Positions 41,027-48,866 of a DNA stretch of 64,000 nt are shown here, one piece after another (positions within the stretch are counted from its first letter, which is position 1; every line of letters starts with the position of its first letter). The DNA is from Adlercreutzia murintestinalis. GTDB taxonomy: Bacteria > Actinomycetota > Coriobacteriia > Coriobacteriales > Eggerthellaceae. Location of the stretch: positions 1-64,000 of the forward strand of contig NZ_CALPCC010000005.1 of assembly GCF_943192905.1 (NCBI RefSeq), given 5' to 3'. The notes below the pieces were generated by a model. It saw only the letters and a program-made list of their open reading frames with translations. It was not told the origin of the DNA and did no database searches. Both the position numbers and the translations under genes were made by a program.

Positions 41027-42250
41027 ATGTCAGGCGTGAACGTAAAAAGTGAGATCATGCCGCTGAAGAAGGTTCTTCTGCACCGACCTGGGGACGAGCT
41101 GCTCAACCTTACCCCCAATACGCTAGAAGAGCTTCTCTTTGACGACATCCCGTTCTTGGAGGTGGCACAGCAAGAGCACGACGCTTTTGCGAAGATCCTG
41201 CGCGACGAGGGCGTCGAAGTAGTGTATCTGGAAGACCTCATGGCAGAAGTGCTCGACCAGTATCCTGAACTGCGCGATAAGTTCCTGAAGCAGTGGATCT
41301 TCGAGGCGGGCATCCGCACCGAGCGCTACCAGAAGATCATCTACGACTACATCAATGACAACTATCCCACCAACAAAGAACTCGTGATGAAAACCATGGC
41401 GGGCGTGAACCTGCAAGAGCTGCACACCGACAAGAGCAACTCGCTGGTCGATCTGGTCAGCGACACCTCCAAGCTGGTGTGCGCGCCCATGCCCAATCTG
41501 TATTTCACACGCGACCCGTTCGCCATGATCGGCAATGGTGTGTCCATCAACCGCATGTACTCCCAGACGCGTAACCGCGAGACCATCTATGGCGACTACA
41601 TCTTCAAGTATCATCCCGACTATCAGAACGTGCCGCAGTACTACGAGCGCGACTACACGTTCCACATCGAGGGCGGCGACATCCTCAACATCAACGAGAA
41701 GACGCTGGCCATCGGCATCTCGCAGCGTACCGAGCCCGATGCTATCGATCAGATCGCCAAGGACATCTTCTACTCGAACACATCTCCGGTGGAGACCATC
41801 CTGGCCTTCAACATTCCGAACTCCCGTGCATTCATGCATCTGGACACGGTGTTCACGCAGATCGATCATGACAAGTTCACCATCCACCCAGGCATCATGG
41901 GACCGCTGACGGTCTTCGAGATCAAGCCTGATGGCGACGGTGGCATCCACGTGCGCGAGCGCCACGAGACGCTGGAAGAGATCCTGACCGAGTATGTGGG
42001 CGAGAAGGTGCAGTTGATCCCGTGCGGTGGCGGCGATCGTATCGCAGCTGAGCGTGAGCAGTGGAACGATGGTAGCAACACGCTGTGCGTGCGTCCTGGC
42101 ACGGTAGTCGTCTATCAGCGCAACAACGTCACCAACGAGGTGTTGCGCAAAGAAGGCATCAACGTCTTGGAGATGCCCTCGGCTGAGCTCTCCCGTGGCC
42201 GTGGCGGCCCGCGCTGCATGAGCATGCCGATCTGGCGCGAGGATAAGTAG
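41027..42250 (+). CDS. arcA: Arginine deiminase
   Basis: 407 residues. It hydrolyses arginine to citrulline and ammonia in the cytoplasm. Family motifs seen: LKKVLLHRPGDEL, NLYFTRDPFAMIGNGVSINR, FHIEGGDILNINEKTLAIG, MHLDTVFTQID and the catalytic Cys397 in GRGGPRCMSMPIWRED. AAGGAGG precedes the ATG. It heads the arc locus; arcB follows after 140 bp containing two hairpins. Confidence 0.97.
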   Translation: MSGVNVKSEIMPLKKVLLHRPGDELLNLTPNTLEELLFDDIPFLEVAQQEHDAFAKILRDEGVEVVYLEDLMAEVLDQYPELRDKFLKQWIFEAGIRTERYQKIIYDYINDNYPTNKELVMKTMAGVNLQELHTDKSNSLVDLVSDTSKLVCAPMPNLYFTRDPFAMIGNGVSINRMYSQTRNRETIYGDYIFKYHPDYQNVPQYYERDYTFHIEGGDILNINEKTLAIGISQRTEPDAIDQIAKDIFYSNTSPVETILAFNIPNSRAFMHLDTVFTQIDHDKFTIHPGIMGPLTVFEIKPDGDGGIHVRERHETLEEILTEYVGEKVQLIPCGGGDRIAAEREQWNDGSNTLCVRPGTVVVYQRNNVTNEVLRKEGINVLEMPSAELSRGRGGPRCMSMPIWREDK

Positions 42251-42299
42251 TCATTTGCAACAGCATCACGGAGCGGAAACGGCTCGGTATTCGAATTGA

Positions 42300-42349
42300 C
42301 GTACCGCCGCGGAACGCAACGCGAGCGCGATAGCATCCAAGGCGGTACG
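42300..42349 (+). other. Long stem-loop between arcA and arcB
   Basis: CGTACCGCC (42300-42308) pairs exactly with GGCGGTACG (42341-42349) around a 32-base loop. It may be an mRNA-processing or attenuation element; no T-tract follows. Confidence 0.5.
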
Positions 42350-42359
42350 GATATCAAAC

Positions 42360-42372
42360 GGGCCAGAGGCCC
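42360..42372 (+). other. Small hairpin just before the arcB ribosome site
   Basis: GGGCC-AGA-GGCCC, a 5-bp stem with a 3-base loop, lies immediately upstream of the AAGGAAAGG site of arcB and could influence its translation. Confidence 0.4.
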
Positions 42373-42390
42373 CCAAGGAAAGGAACCATC

Positions 42391-43386
42391 ATGCCAGTCA
42401 ATCTGAGTGGCCGCAGCTTCACCAAGTTGCTCGACTTCACCCCCGAAGAGATCAACTATCTCATCGATCTCTCTCAAGACTTCAAGAACCTGAAGCGCAC
42501 CGGAACGCCCCACCGCTATCTTGAGGGTAAGAACATCGTCCTGCTGTTCCAGAAGACCTCCACGCGCACTCGCTGCTCATTCGAGGTGGCAGGCATGGAT
42601 CTGGGCATGGGCGTGACCTATCTGGATCCTGGTAGCTCCCAGATGGGCAAAAAGGAATCCATCGAGGACACCGCTCGCGTGCTCGGCCGCTTCTATGACG
42701 GCATCGAATTCCGCGGCTTCAAGCAGTCCGATGTGGAAGAGCTCGCCGAGAAGTCGGGCGTTCCGGTTTGGAATGGTCTGACCGACGAGTTCCATCCCAC
42801 GCAGATGATCGCCGACATGCTCACCATCAAGGAGAACTTCCCCACGGGCATCAAGGGTTTGAAGTTCGTATTCTTCGGCGATTGCCGCAACAACATGGGC
42901 AACTCGCTCATGGTCGCCTGCTCGAAGCTGGGCCTGCACTTCGTCGGCTGCGGTCCGAAGGAGCTCATGCCTGAGCAGAGTCTGGTGGATACCTGCAAGG
43001 ATATTTGCAAGGAAACGGGCGGCTCGGTTGAGTTCACCGACGATCCGAAGGCAGCCGCCAAGGATGCCAACGTCCTCTACACCGACATTTGGGTGTCAAT
43101 GGGCGAGCCGGAAGAACTGTGGGCGCAGCGCATCAAGGAGCTCGAGCCGTTCCGCGTCACGAAGGAACTGATGGCGCTTGCTGACAAGGATGCCATCTTC
43201 ATGCACTGCCTGCCGTCGTTCCATGACACCAACACCACCATCGGCGCCGATATCGCCGAGAAGTTCGGTGTTACCGAGATGGAAGTGGAAGACGATGTGT
43301 TCGAGTCCCGTCAGTCCCGTGTGTTCGACGAGGCCGAGAACCGCATGCATTCCATCAAGGCCATCATGTACGCGACCTTGAGGTAA
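42391..43386 (+). CDS. arcB: Catabolic ornithine carbamoyltransferase
   Basis: 331 residues. It converts citrulline and phosphate to ornithine and carbamoyl phosphate. Motifs: KTSTRTRCSFEVA (carbamoyl-phosphate site), DEFHPTQMIADMLT, TDIWVSMGEP and the HCLP ornithine-site motif in AIFMHCLPSFHD. AAGGAAAGG precedes the ATG. A strong terminator follows the stop. Confidence 0.97.
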   Translation: MPVNLSGRSFTKLLDFTPEEINYLIDLSQDFKNLKRTGTPHRYLEGKNIVLLFQKTSTRTRCSFEVAGMDLGMGVTYLDPGSSQMGKKESIEDTARVLGRFYDGIEFRGFKQSDVEELAEKSGVPVWNGLTDEFHPTQMIADMLTIKENFPTGIKGLKFVFFGDCRNNMGNSLMVACSKLGLHFVGCGPKELMPEQSLVDTCKDICKETGGSVEFTDDPKAAAKDANVLYTDIWVSMGEPEELWAQRIKELEPFRVTKELMALADKDAIFMHCLPSFHDTNTTIGADIAEKFGVTEMEVEDDVFESRQSRVFDEAENRMHSIKAIMYATLR

Positions 43387-43394
43387 GGCTTATC

Positions 43395-43437
43395 GGGAGC
43401 TCGCGGCCAGAGGGGCAGCGGGCTCCCTTTCTTTTTT
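43395..43437 (+). terminator. Rho-independent terminator between arcB and arcC
   Basis: GGGAGCTCGC (43395-43404) pairs with GCGGGCTCCC (43418-43427), ten pairs with one G-U, followed by TTTCTTTTTT. It should end or strongly reduce transcription before arcC. Confidence 0.8.
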
Positions 43438-43474
43438 GAAGTATCCAACATGAACAGGAAGGGTGGTGAGACAG

Positions 43475-44431
43475 ATGGCATATGAGAAAGGCGATGGCAA
43501 AAGCGTCGTGATCGCTCTGGGCGGAAACGCTTTGGGGAACACCCCGGAAGAGCAGCTCCAGCTGGTCGAAGAGACCGCGGTGCATATCGTGGACATGATC
43601 GCCGAGGGCATCAATGTTGTGGTGTCCCACGGTAACGGACCGCAGGTCGGCATGATATCCAACGCGTTCTCCGAGGCATGCGGGCACGATAGCTCCATCC
43701 CTGAGATGCCGTTCCCCGAGTGCGGAGCAATGAGCCAAGGATACATCGGATATCAGCTCTCGCAGGCATTGCTCGGCGAGCTGAAGCGGAGGTCCATCCT
43801 GCGCTCTACCGCATGCGTTATCACTCAGACCGTCGTCTATCCCGAAGATCCCGCATTCCAGCATCCGACCAAGCCGGTCGGTCCGTTCCTGACCGAGGAT
43901 GAGGCGAAGGCGCGCGCCGCCGAAACGGGCGCCACGTATGCCGAGGATGCGGGGCGCGGCTGGAGGATGATGGTAGCAAGCCCGAAGCCTCAACGCATCG
44001 TGGAGCTGGATGCCATCAAGGATCTGATGGACGATGGCTATGTGGTCATCGCAGCGGGCGGCGGCGGTGTGCCGGTATTCGAGTACGACGACTCCTACCA
44101 TGGCGTTCCCGCCGTCATCGATAAAGACCGTACGAGCGCTAAGCTTGCAGCAGGTTTCGATGCCGATATGCTGGTCATCCTGACCGCAGTGGAGAAGGTA
44201 GCCATCAACTTCGGGAAGCCCGACCAGCAAGAGATCGATCACATGACCATCTCTGAGGCCAGGGCTTACATAGAAGAGGGTCAATTCGCACCCGGTTCTA
44301 TGCTTCCGAAGGTTCAGGCTTGCATCGAGTACCTGACTGAATACCCGAAGGGCACCGCCCTCATCACGTCGCTGGAGAAGGCGGCGCAGGGCCTGCGCGG
44401 CGAGACGGGAACCATCATCACCGCCGGTTGA
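43475..44431 (+). CDS. arcC: Carbamate kinase
   Basis: 318 residues. It uses carbamoyl phosphate to make ATP, the energy-yielding step of arginine fermentation. Motifs: VVIALGGNALGNTPEEQ, VVVSHGNGPQVGMISNAFSE, VIAAGGGGVPVF and DKDRTSAKLAAGFDADMLVI. The ATG at 43475 follows GGTGAG. It lies downstream of a terminator, so its supply depends on readthrough or on its own promoter, which I could not identify in the 37 bp available. Confidence 0.96.
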   Translation: MAYEKGDGKSVVIALGGNALGNTPEEQLQLVEETAVHIVDMIAEGINVVVSHGNGPQVGMISNAFSEACGHDSSIPEMPFPECGAMSQGYIGYQLSQALLGELKRRSILRSTACVITQTVVYPEDPAFQHPTKPVGPFLTEDEAKARAAETGATYAEDAGRGWRMMVASPKPQRIVELDAIKDLMDDGYVVIAAGGGGVPVFEYDDSYHGVPAVIDKDRTSAKLAAGFDADMLVILTAVEKVAINFGKPDQQEIDHMTISEARAYIEEGQFAPGSMLPKVQACIEYLTEYPKGTALITSLEKAAQGLRGETGTIITAG

Positions 44432-44491
44432 TCGCGCGTGCCGAATCGATCCCGGGCGCGTGCTGGGGTCGCATAGTAGAAAGGGAAGATC

Positions 44492-46159
44492 ATGTCAGCC
44501 GCAACTACTGACACGAAGCAGAAGAAAAAGCGTTCGACCATATCGGCGTTTACCATTCTTCTTATCATTTTGGTGGTGCTCGCAGTCATCACCATGATCA
44601 TGGGCGCTGTTGGGGTGGAAGGCGTGCAGGGCGCGACACTTGCCAACGTCGTCACCGCACCGGTGTTCGGATTCCAAGACGCCATCGGCGTGTGCTTGTT
44701 CGTGTTGATCCTTGGTGGTTTTTTGGGGATCATCACCGAGACGGGCGCTTTGGATGCGGGCATCGCGGCACTCGTCCATAAGCTCAAGGGCAATGAGCTC
44801 GTCCTCATTCCTATCCTCATGTTCATTTTCTCCATTGGCGGCACCACCTATGGTATGTGCGAGGAAACGGTGCCGTTCTATCTGCTGTTGGCAGCGACCA
44901 TGGTGGCTGCGGGCTTTGACAGCATCACCGGCGCGGCGGTTGTGCTCTTAGGCGCTGGCTGCGGCGTTTTGGGTTCTACGGTGAACCCGTTCGCGGTAGG
45001 TGTTGCAAACGACGCGCTCTCTAGCATGGGCATCGTGCCCAACCAGATCGTGGTCATGGGCTTGGGCGTGGTGCTGTGGCTCGCAACGCTGGCCATCGCC
45101 ATCGTGTTCGTCATGCGCTATGCCAAGAAGGTCAAGGCCGACAAAGGCTCCACCATCCTATCGCTGCAAGAGCAGGAAGACATGATGAACGAGTGGGGCA
45201 TGGCCGAGTCCGAGGTAGAGGCTGCCACCGATGACGCTGCAGCTACTCCGAAGATGACCGGCCGCCAGAAGTGGTCGCTGATCGTGTTCGCGCTGACGTT
45301 CGTGGTCATGATCGTGAGCTTCATTCCTTGGGAAGACCTGGGCGTCGATGTGTTCGTAGCCGGTTCTGAGACCGAAACGATCACCGAGACCGTTGATAGC
45401 TCTATGGCTACCGAGATATCAATACCCGATGCCGAAGATCCTGATGCGAGCCCGACGGTGTACGCTATCGACGGCGATGCTACGACGGTTGAGTTCGACG
45501 GCACCGTTGATGGCACCCTGACCACCGAAGAGACAGTCAACGCTGGTTGGTCGTCCTTCCTGACAGGCGTTCCGCTGGGGCAATGGTACTTCGACGAGGC
45601 ATCCACCTGGTTCCTCATCATGGCTCTTATCATCGGCGTCATCGGTGGCGTTTCTGAGAGCCGTTTCGTGAAGACGTTCATCAGCGGCGCTGCCGATATG
45701 ATGTCGGTCGTGCTCATCATCGCGCTGGCGCGCTCCATCACGGTGTTGATGGGCGAGACCGGTCTGGATATGTGGATTCTGACCAATGCGGCTGCGGCTT
45801 TGACGGGCCTGTCGGCCATCGTGTTCGCACCACTGTCGTTCCTGCTCTACGTGGTGCTGTCGTTCCTGATTCCGTCTTCGTCGGGTATGGCGACGGTATC
45901 CATCCCCATCATGGGTGGCCTGGCCAACCAGCTGGGATTCTCGCCTGATGTTATGACGATGATCTACAGCGCAGGCAACGGCCTGGTGAATCTGTTCACG
46001 CCAACATCGGGCGCCATCATGGGCGGCTTGGCGCTGGCGAAGGTGGAATACACCACGTGGTTGAAGTTCGGCTGGAAGCTGTTCTTGATACTGGGTGTGG
46101 TCTGCATGATCATCTTGACCATAGCCATGATGGTTGTGCCAGGGCCGGTGGTTGGATAA
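44492..46159 (+). CDS. YfcC/DcuC-type carrier, probable arginine-ornithine exchanger
   Basis: 555 residues, 12 or so membrane helices of the YfcC (anaerobic C4-dicarboxylate carrier-like) family; SIGGTTYGMCEETVPFYLLL and SSSGMATVSIPIMGGLANQL are family hallmarks. As the last gene of the arc locus it probably swaps arginine for ornithine, the ArcD role, although it is not of the classical APC type. An acidic Thr/Asp/Glu-rich segment at about residues 285-351, after IPWEDLGVDVF, seems to be an insertion relative to ordinary YfcC proteins. It has an AAAGGGAAG site and a strong terminator follows. Confidence 0.82.
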   Translation: MSAATTDTKQKKKRSTISAFTILLIILVVLAVITMIMGAVGVEGVQGATLANVVTAPVFGFQDAIGVCLFVLILGGFLGIITETGALDAGIAALVHKLKGNELVLIPILMFIFSIGGTTYGMCEETVPFYLLLAATMVAAGFDSITGAAVVLLGAGCGVLGSTVNPFAVGVANDALSSMGIVPNQIVVMGLGVVLWLATLAIAIVFVMRYAKKVKADKGSTILSLQEQEDMMNEWGMAESEVEAATDDAAATPKMTGRQKWSLIVFALTFVVMIVSFIPWEDLGVDVFVAGSETETITETVDSSMATEISIPDAEDPDASPTVYAIDGDATTVEFDGTVDGTLTTEETVNAGWSSFLTGVPLGQWYFDEASTWFLIMALIIGVIGGVSESRFVKTFISGAADMMSVVLIIALARSITVLMGETGLDMWILTNAAAALTGLSAIVFAPLSFLLYVVLSFLIPSSSGMATVSIPIMGGLANQLGFSPDVMTMIYSAGNGLVNLFTPTSGAIMGGLALAKVEYTTWLKFGWKLFLILGVVCMIILTIAMMVVPGPVVG

Positions 46160-46213
46160 CCGATCCGATCTCGCGCTCCTGCCCATGAGCGCTCCGATGC
46201 GCTCCCTGTTCTG

Positions 46214-46243
46214 CGGCGCCCCTTCGGGGGCGCCGTTCGCTTT
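46214..46243 (+). terminator. Terminator of the arc locus
   Basis: CGGCGCCCC (46214-46222), TTCG tetraloop, GGGGCGCCG (46227-46235), a perfect 9-bp stem followed by TTCGCTTTC. Confidence 0.75.
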
Positions 46244-46244
46244 C

Positions 46245-46274
46245 ATGTGTGTTTGAGAGATGTGTGTTTGAGAG
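46245..46274 (+). repeat. Tandem 15-bp duplication
   Basis: ATGTGTGTTTGAGAG occurs twice head to tail (46245-46259 and 46260-46274) right after the arc terminator, with no mismatch. It looks like a replication-slippage duplication; the rest of 46275-46394 shows no gene. Confidence 0.7.
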
Positions 46275-46394
46275 GGTGCGGCTGCGGCTTTTCGGAAGTG
46301 CACCCGTGCTCAGATGTGCGCATGTGTGCGGTCATCCCGGGCAGCGTATCAGGGGCAAGCGCGCCTCAGAGGGAAGGTGCATATCAGAGAGCGA

Positions 46395-47780
46395 TCATGC
46401 CAGCCAGGTCTGGATGATGGGCGCGTATCCGGTGATGATGACCACTACGATGAGCACAGGCAGCACATAGCGCAAATACGGCTTGAGGATCTTCGGATAG
46501 CGCATGCCCTGGCCCGTGTTGGCCTCGGCCAGGAACTTATCCCAGCCCCAACCGATCTTCGAAGTGCAGAATAACAGGAATACCAGCGCGCCTAACGGCA
46601 GTAGATTGTTCGACACAATGAAGTCCTCGATGGCTTGGATGTTGCCGATTCCCGGAACCTCCACCCCGGCCCATACGCTGAACCCGAGCACGCAGGGCAT
46701 GGACAGCACGGCAAGCGCCACGCCGTTGATGGCGCATGATTTCCCGCGCGACCAACCCCATTGATCCATGCTGAAGCTCATGATGTTCTCGAACACCGCA
46801 ATAACAGTAGAGAGAGCTGCAAAGCTCATGAAAATGAAGAAGAGCGCTCCCCACAAACTTCCTAACGGCATCTGGTTGAAGACGCTGGGCAGCGTGATGA
46901 ACACCAGCCCCGGACCGCTGCCCGGCTCCACCCCGAAGGCGAAGCAGGCCGGAAAGATGATGAGGCCAGCCATGATGGCAACGAGCGTATCAAGACCGGC
47001 GATGCGCACCGCCTCACCGGTGAGCGCGTAGCGTTTGTCGATGTAGCTTCCAAAGATCGACATGGAACCAATGCCTACCGAGACGGTGAAGAACGCCTGG
47101 CCCATAGCGGCCAGCATTGCATCGAAGAAGCCGCTCGGCCCGCCTGCGAACAGCTTGCCGAAATCGGGCATGAGGTAGAAGGCAAGGCCGTCGGCTGCGC
47201 CAGGAAGCGTGACCGCGCGCACCACCAGCACGGCGAGCACGACGAAAAGCGCCACCATTATGAGCTTCGTGACGCGCTCAACGCCGTTCTTCACGCCAGC
47301 GCTCGTGACCGCGACGCCGATGGCGACGGTGATGAGGGTATAGGCTGCCATCTCGAGTGGGCTCGCCAAAAGCGTATTGAACACGCCCTCCACTTCAGAT
47401 GAGGAAAGCCCGTCGAACGTGCCGGTGATGCTCTTGACCATGAAAGCGAGCATCCACCCGCACACCGCAGTGTAGAACATCATGAGAAGATAGTTGCCTG
47501 CGAGCGCTGGCCATTTGAACCAATGCCATTTCGTTCCTGATGGCTCCAAGTCGTCGAAACTGCGCGCCACACCGCGCTGGCTCGCGCGCCCCACCGCGTA
47601 TTCCATCACCAGAATCGGCAATGCGAACACGGCGAGGAATATCAGGAACATGATCACGAACGCCGCACCGCCGTACTGGCCGGTGATGTAGGGAAAGCGC
47701 CACACGTTGCCCAGTCCGATGGCGCATCCGGCGCTGATGAGGATGAATCCGAGTCGGCTGCTGAATCGCTCGCGTTCCAT
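46395..47780 (-). CDS. Sodium-dependent amino-acid transporter (SNF/NSS family)
   Basis: 461 residues with the LeuT fold. FSSRLGFILISAGCAIGLGNVWRFPYITGQ is the TM1 signature with its unwound Na+ site, and TVSVGIGSMSIFGSYIDKRY is the TM6 substrate region. Prokaryotic members import amino acids such as Trp, Leu, Met or Ala with Na+. GGGAAGG precedes the ATG. Its leader carries a terminator-like hairpin, and it diverges from a LysR gene that may control it. It probably supports amino-acid fermentation alongside the arc genes. Confidence 0.92.
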   Translation of the reverse strand: MERERFSSRLGFILISAGCAIGLGNVWRFPYITGQYGGAAFVIMFLIFLAVFALPILVMEYAVGRASQRGVARSFDDLEPSGTKWHWFKWPALAGNYLLMMFYTAVCGWMLAFMVKSITGTFDGLSSSEVEGVFNTLLASPLEMAAYTLITVAIGVAVTSAGVKNGVERVTKLIMVALFVVLAVLVVRAVTLPGAADGLAFYLMPDFGKLFAGGPSGFFDAMLAAMGQAFFTVSVGIGSMSIFGSYIDKRYALTGEAVRIAGLDTLVAIMAGLIIFPACFAFGVEPGSGPGLVFITLPSVFNQMPLGSLWGALFFIFMSFAALSTVIAVFENIMSFSMDQWGWSRGKSCAINGVALAVLSMPCVLGFSVWAGVEVPGIGNIQAIEDFIVSNNLLPLGALVFLLFCTSKIGWGWDKFLAEANTGQGMRYPKILKPYLRYVLPVLIVVVIITGYAPIIQTWLA

Positions 47781-47812
47781 ATGATGCCTTCCCTGCGTTG
47801 ATGATATGCAAA

Positions 47813-47831
47813 AGCGGGGACAGGCCCCGCT
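47813..47831 (-). promoter_or_regulatory. Hairpin with T-tract in the transporter leader (possible attenuator)
   Basis: Read on the minus strand, AGCGGGG-CCTGT-CCCCGCT forms a perfect 7-bp stem followed by TTT. It lies directly after the likely start of transcription and 33 bp before the ATG of the SNF transporter. Confidence 0.45.
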
Positions 47832-47838
47832 CGGCCCG

Positions 47839-47844
47839 ATTATA
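47839..47844 (-). promoter_or_regulatory. Likely -10 box of the SNF transporter gene
   Basis: TATAAT on the minus strand, about 59 bp upstream of the ATG. A matching -35 is not obvious. Confidence 0.45.
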
Positions 47845-47892
47845 GCCCAAGGAGCAGCCGCAGGAAGGATGGTTCCGCGCAGCGGGTGCGAC

Positions 47893-47898
47893 TATAAT
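47893..47898 (+). promoter_or_regulatory. Likely -10 box of the LysR regulator gene
   Basis: TATAAT 42 bp before the LysR ATG; it and the minus-strand -10 at 47839 lie back to back, as expected for a divergent, LysR-regulated pair. The -35 is weak. Confidence 0.45.
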
Positions 47899-47939
47899 AG
47901 CCTGCACTGCAAGCGCACGACAGCGAAAGGCGAGGATCC

Positions 47940-48866
47940 ATGACGCTCCAACAGCTCCGATATCTGATAGAGATCGCCGCGTGCGGCTCTATTAGTCAGG
48001 CAGCGCATAACCTCTACACCTCGCAGAGCAGCCTGTCGGTTGCCGTAAAAGATGTTGAGGCCGAAGTGGGGGTCACCATCTTCGAGCGCAGCAATCGCGG
48101 CATCACCACGACGCGCGAAGGCATGGAGTTTCTTGGCTATGCGCGTCAGGTGGTTGAGCAAGCCGATCTGATGGAGCAGCGCTACAGCCGCACTGCCGAG
48201 CCGGTGGAGCAGCATCTATCGGTCAGTAGCCAGCACTACACCTTTTGCGTGGAATCGTTTTTGGAATTCGTCGACGAGTATGAGGGGTCTGGCTATACCT
48301 TCACCTTGCGCGAGTGCCGCACTGCTGAGATCATCGAGGATGTCCGTGACTTTCGCAGCGATGTGGGCATCCTGTTCCAATCGTCGTTCAACAAACAGGT
48401 GATCGGGCGTGCTCTAGAAGATGCCAACTGCGCGTTCCATGCGCTGTTCACCGCTCGCCCGCACATTTTCGTGAACGCGGCGCATCCGCTGGCATCCGAG
48501 AAGATGGTGAGCCTTGACGATCTGGCGACGTGGCCGCGCTACACCTTCGAGCAGGGCAACGCCAATTCCTTCTACTATTCCGAAGAGCCGTTCGCTGAAT
48601 TGCCTGCCAATAAGCGGGTCATCGTCAGCGACCGCGGAACGCTGTCGAACCTGCTCACGCACCATATGGGCTACATCGTGTCCACAGGCGTCATGTCCTC
48701 GGAGATGAACACGGGCGTGGTGGCGGTGCCCGTAGACACCAAAGAGATCATGACGGTGGGATATATCGTTCATAACGAGCGGCAGCTCTCTAGCTTGGCC
48801 TTGAAATACATAGAGAAGCTGCAATTGTTCATAGAGGAGTATCAGGTTGGCTATTCAGGACTCTAA
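47940..48866 (+). CDS. LysR-family transcriptional regulator
   Basis: 308 residues. Residues 1-60 are the LysR helix-turn-helix (TLQQLRYLIEIAACGSISQA, YTSQSSLSVAVKDVEAEVG), and the rest is the periplasmic-binding-protein-like effector domain. It diverges from the SNF transporter gene, its most likely target. Its 3' end overlaps the helicase gene by 20 bp. Confidence 0.9.
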   Translation: MTLQQLRYLIEIAACGSISQAAHNLYTSQSSLSVAVKDVEAEVGVTIFERSNRGITTTREGMEFLGYARQVVEQADLMEQRYSRTAEPVEQHLSVSSQHYTFCVESFLEFVDEYEGSGYTFTLRECRTAEIIEDVRDFRSDVGILFQSSFNKQVIGRALEDANCAFHALFTARPHIFVNAAHPLASEKMVSLDDLATWPRYTFEQGNANSFYYSEEPFAELPANKRVIVSDRGTLSNLLTHHMGYIVSTGVMSSEMNTGVVAVPVDTKEIMTVGYIVHNERQLSSLALKYIEKLQLFIEEYQVGYSGL

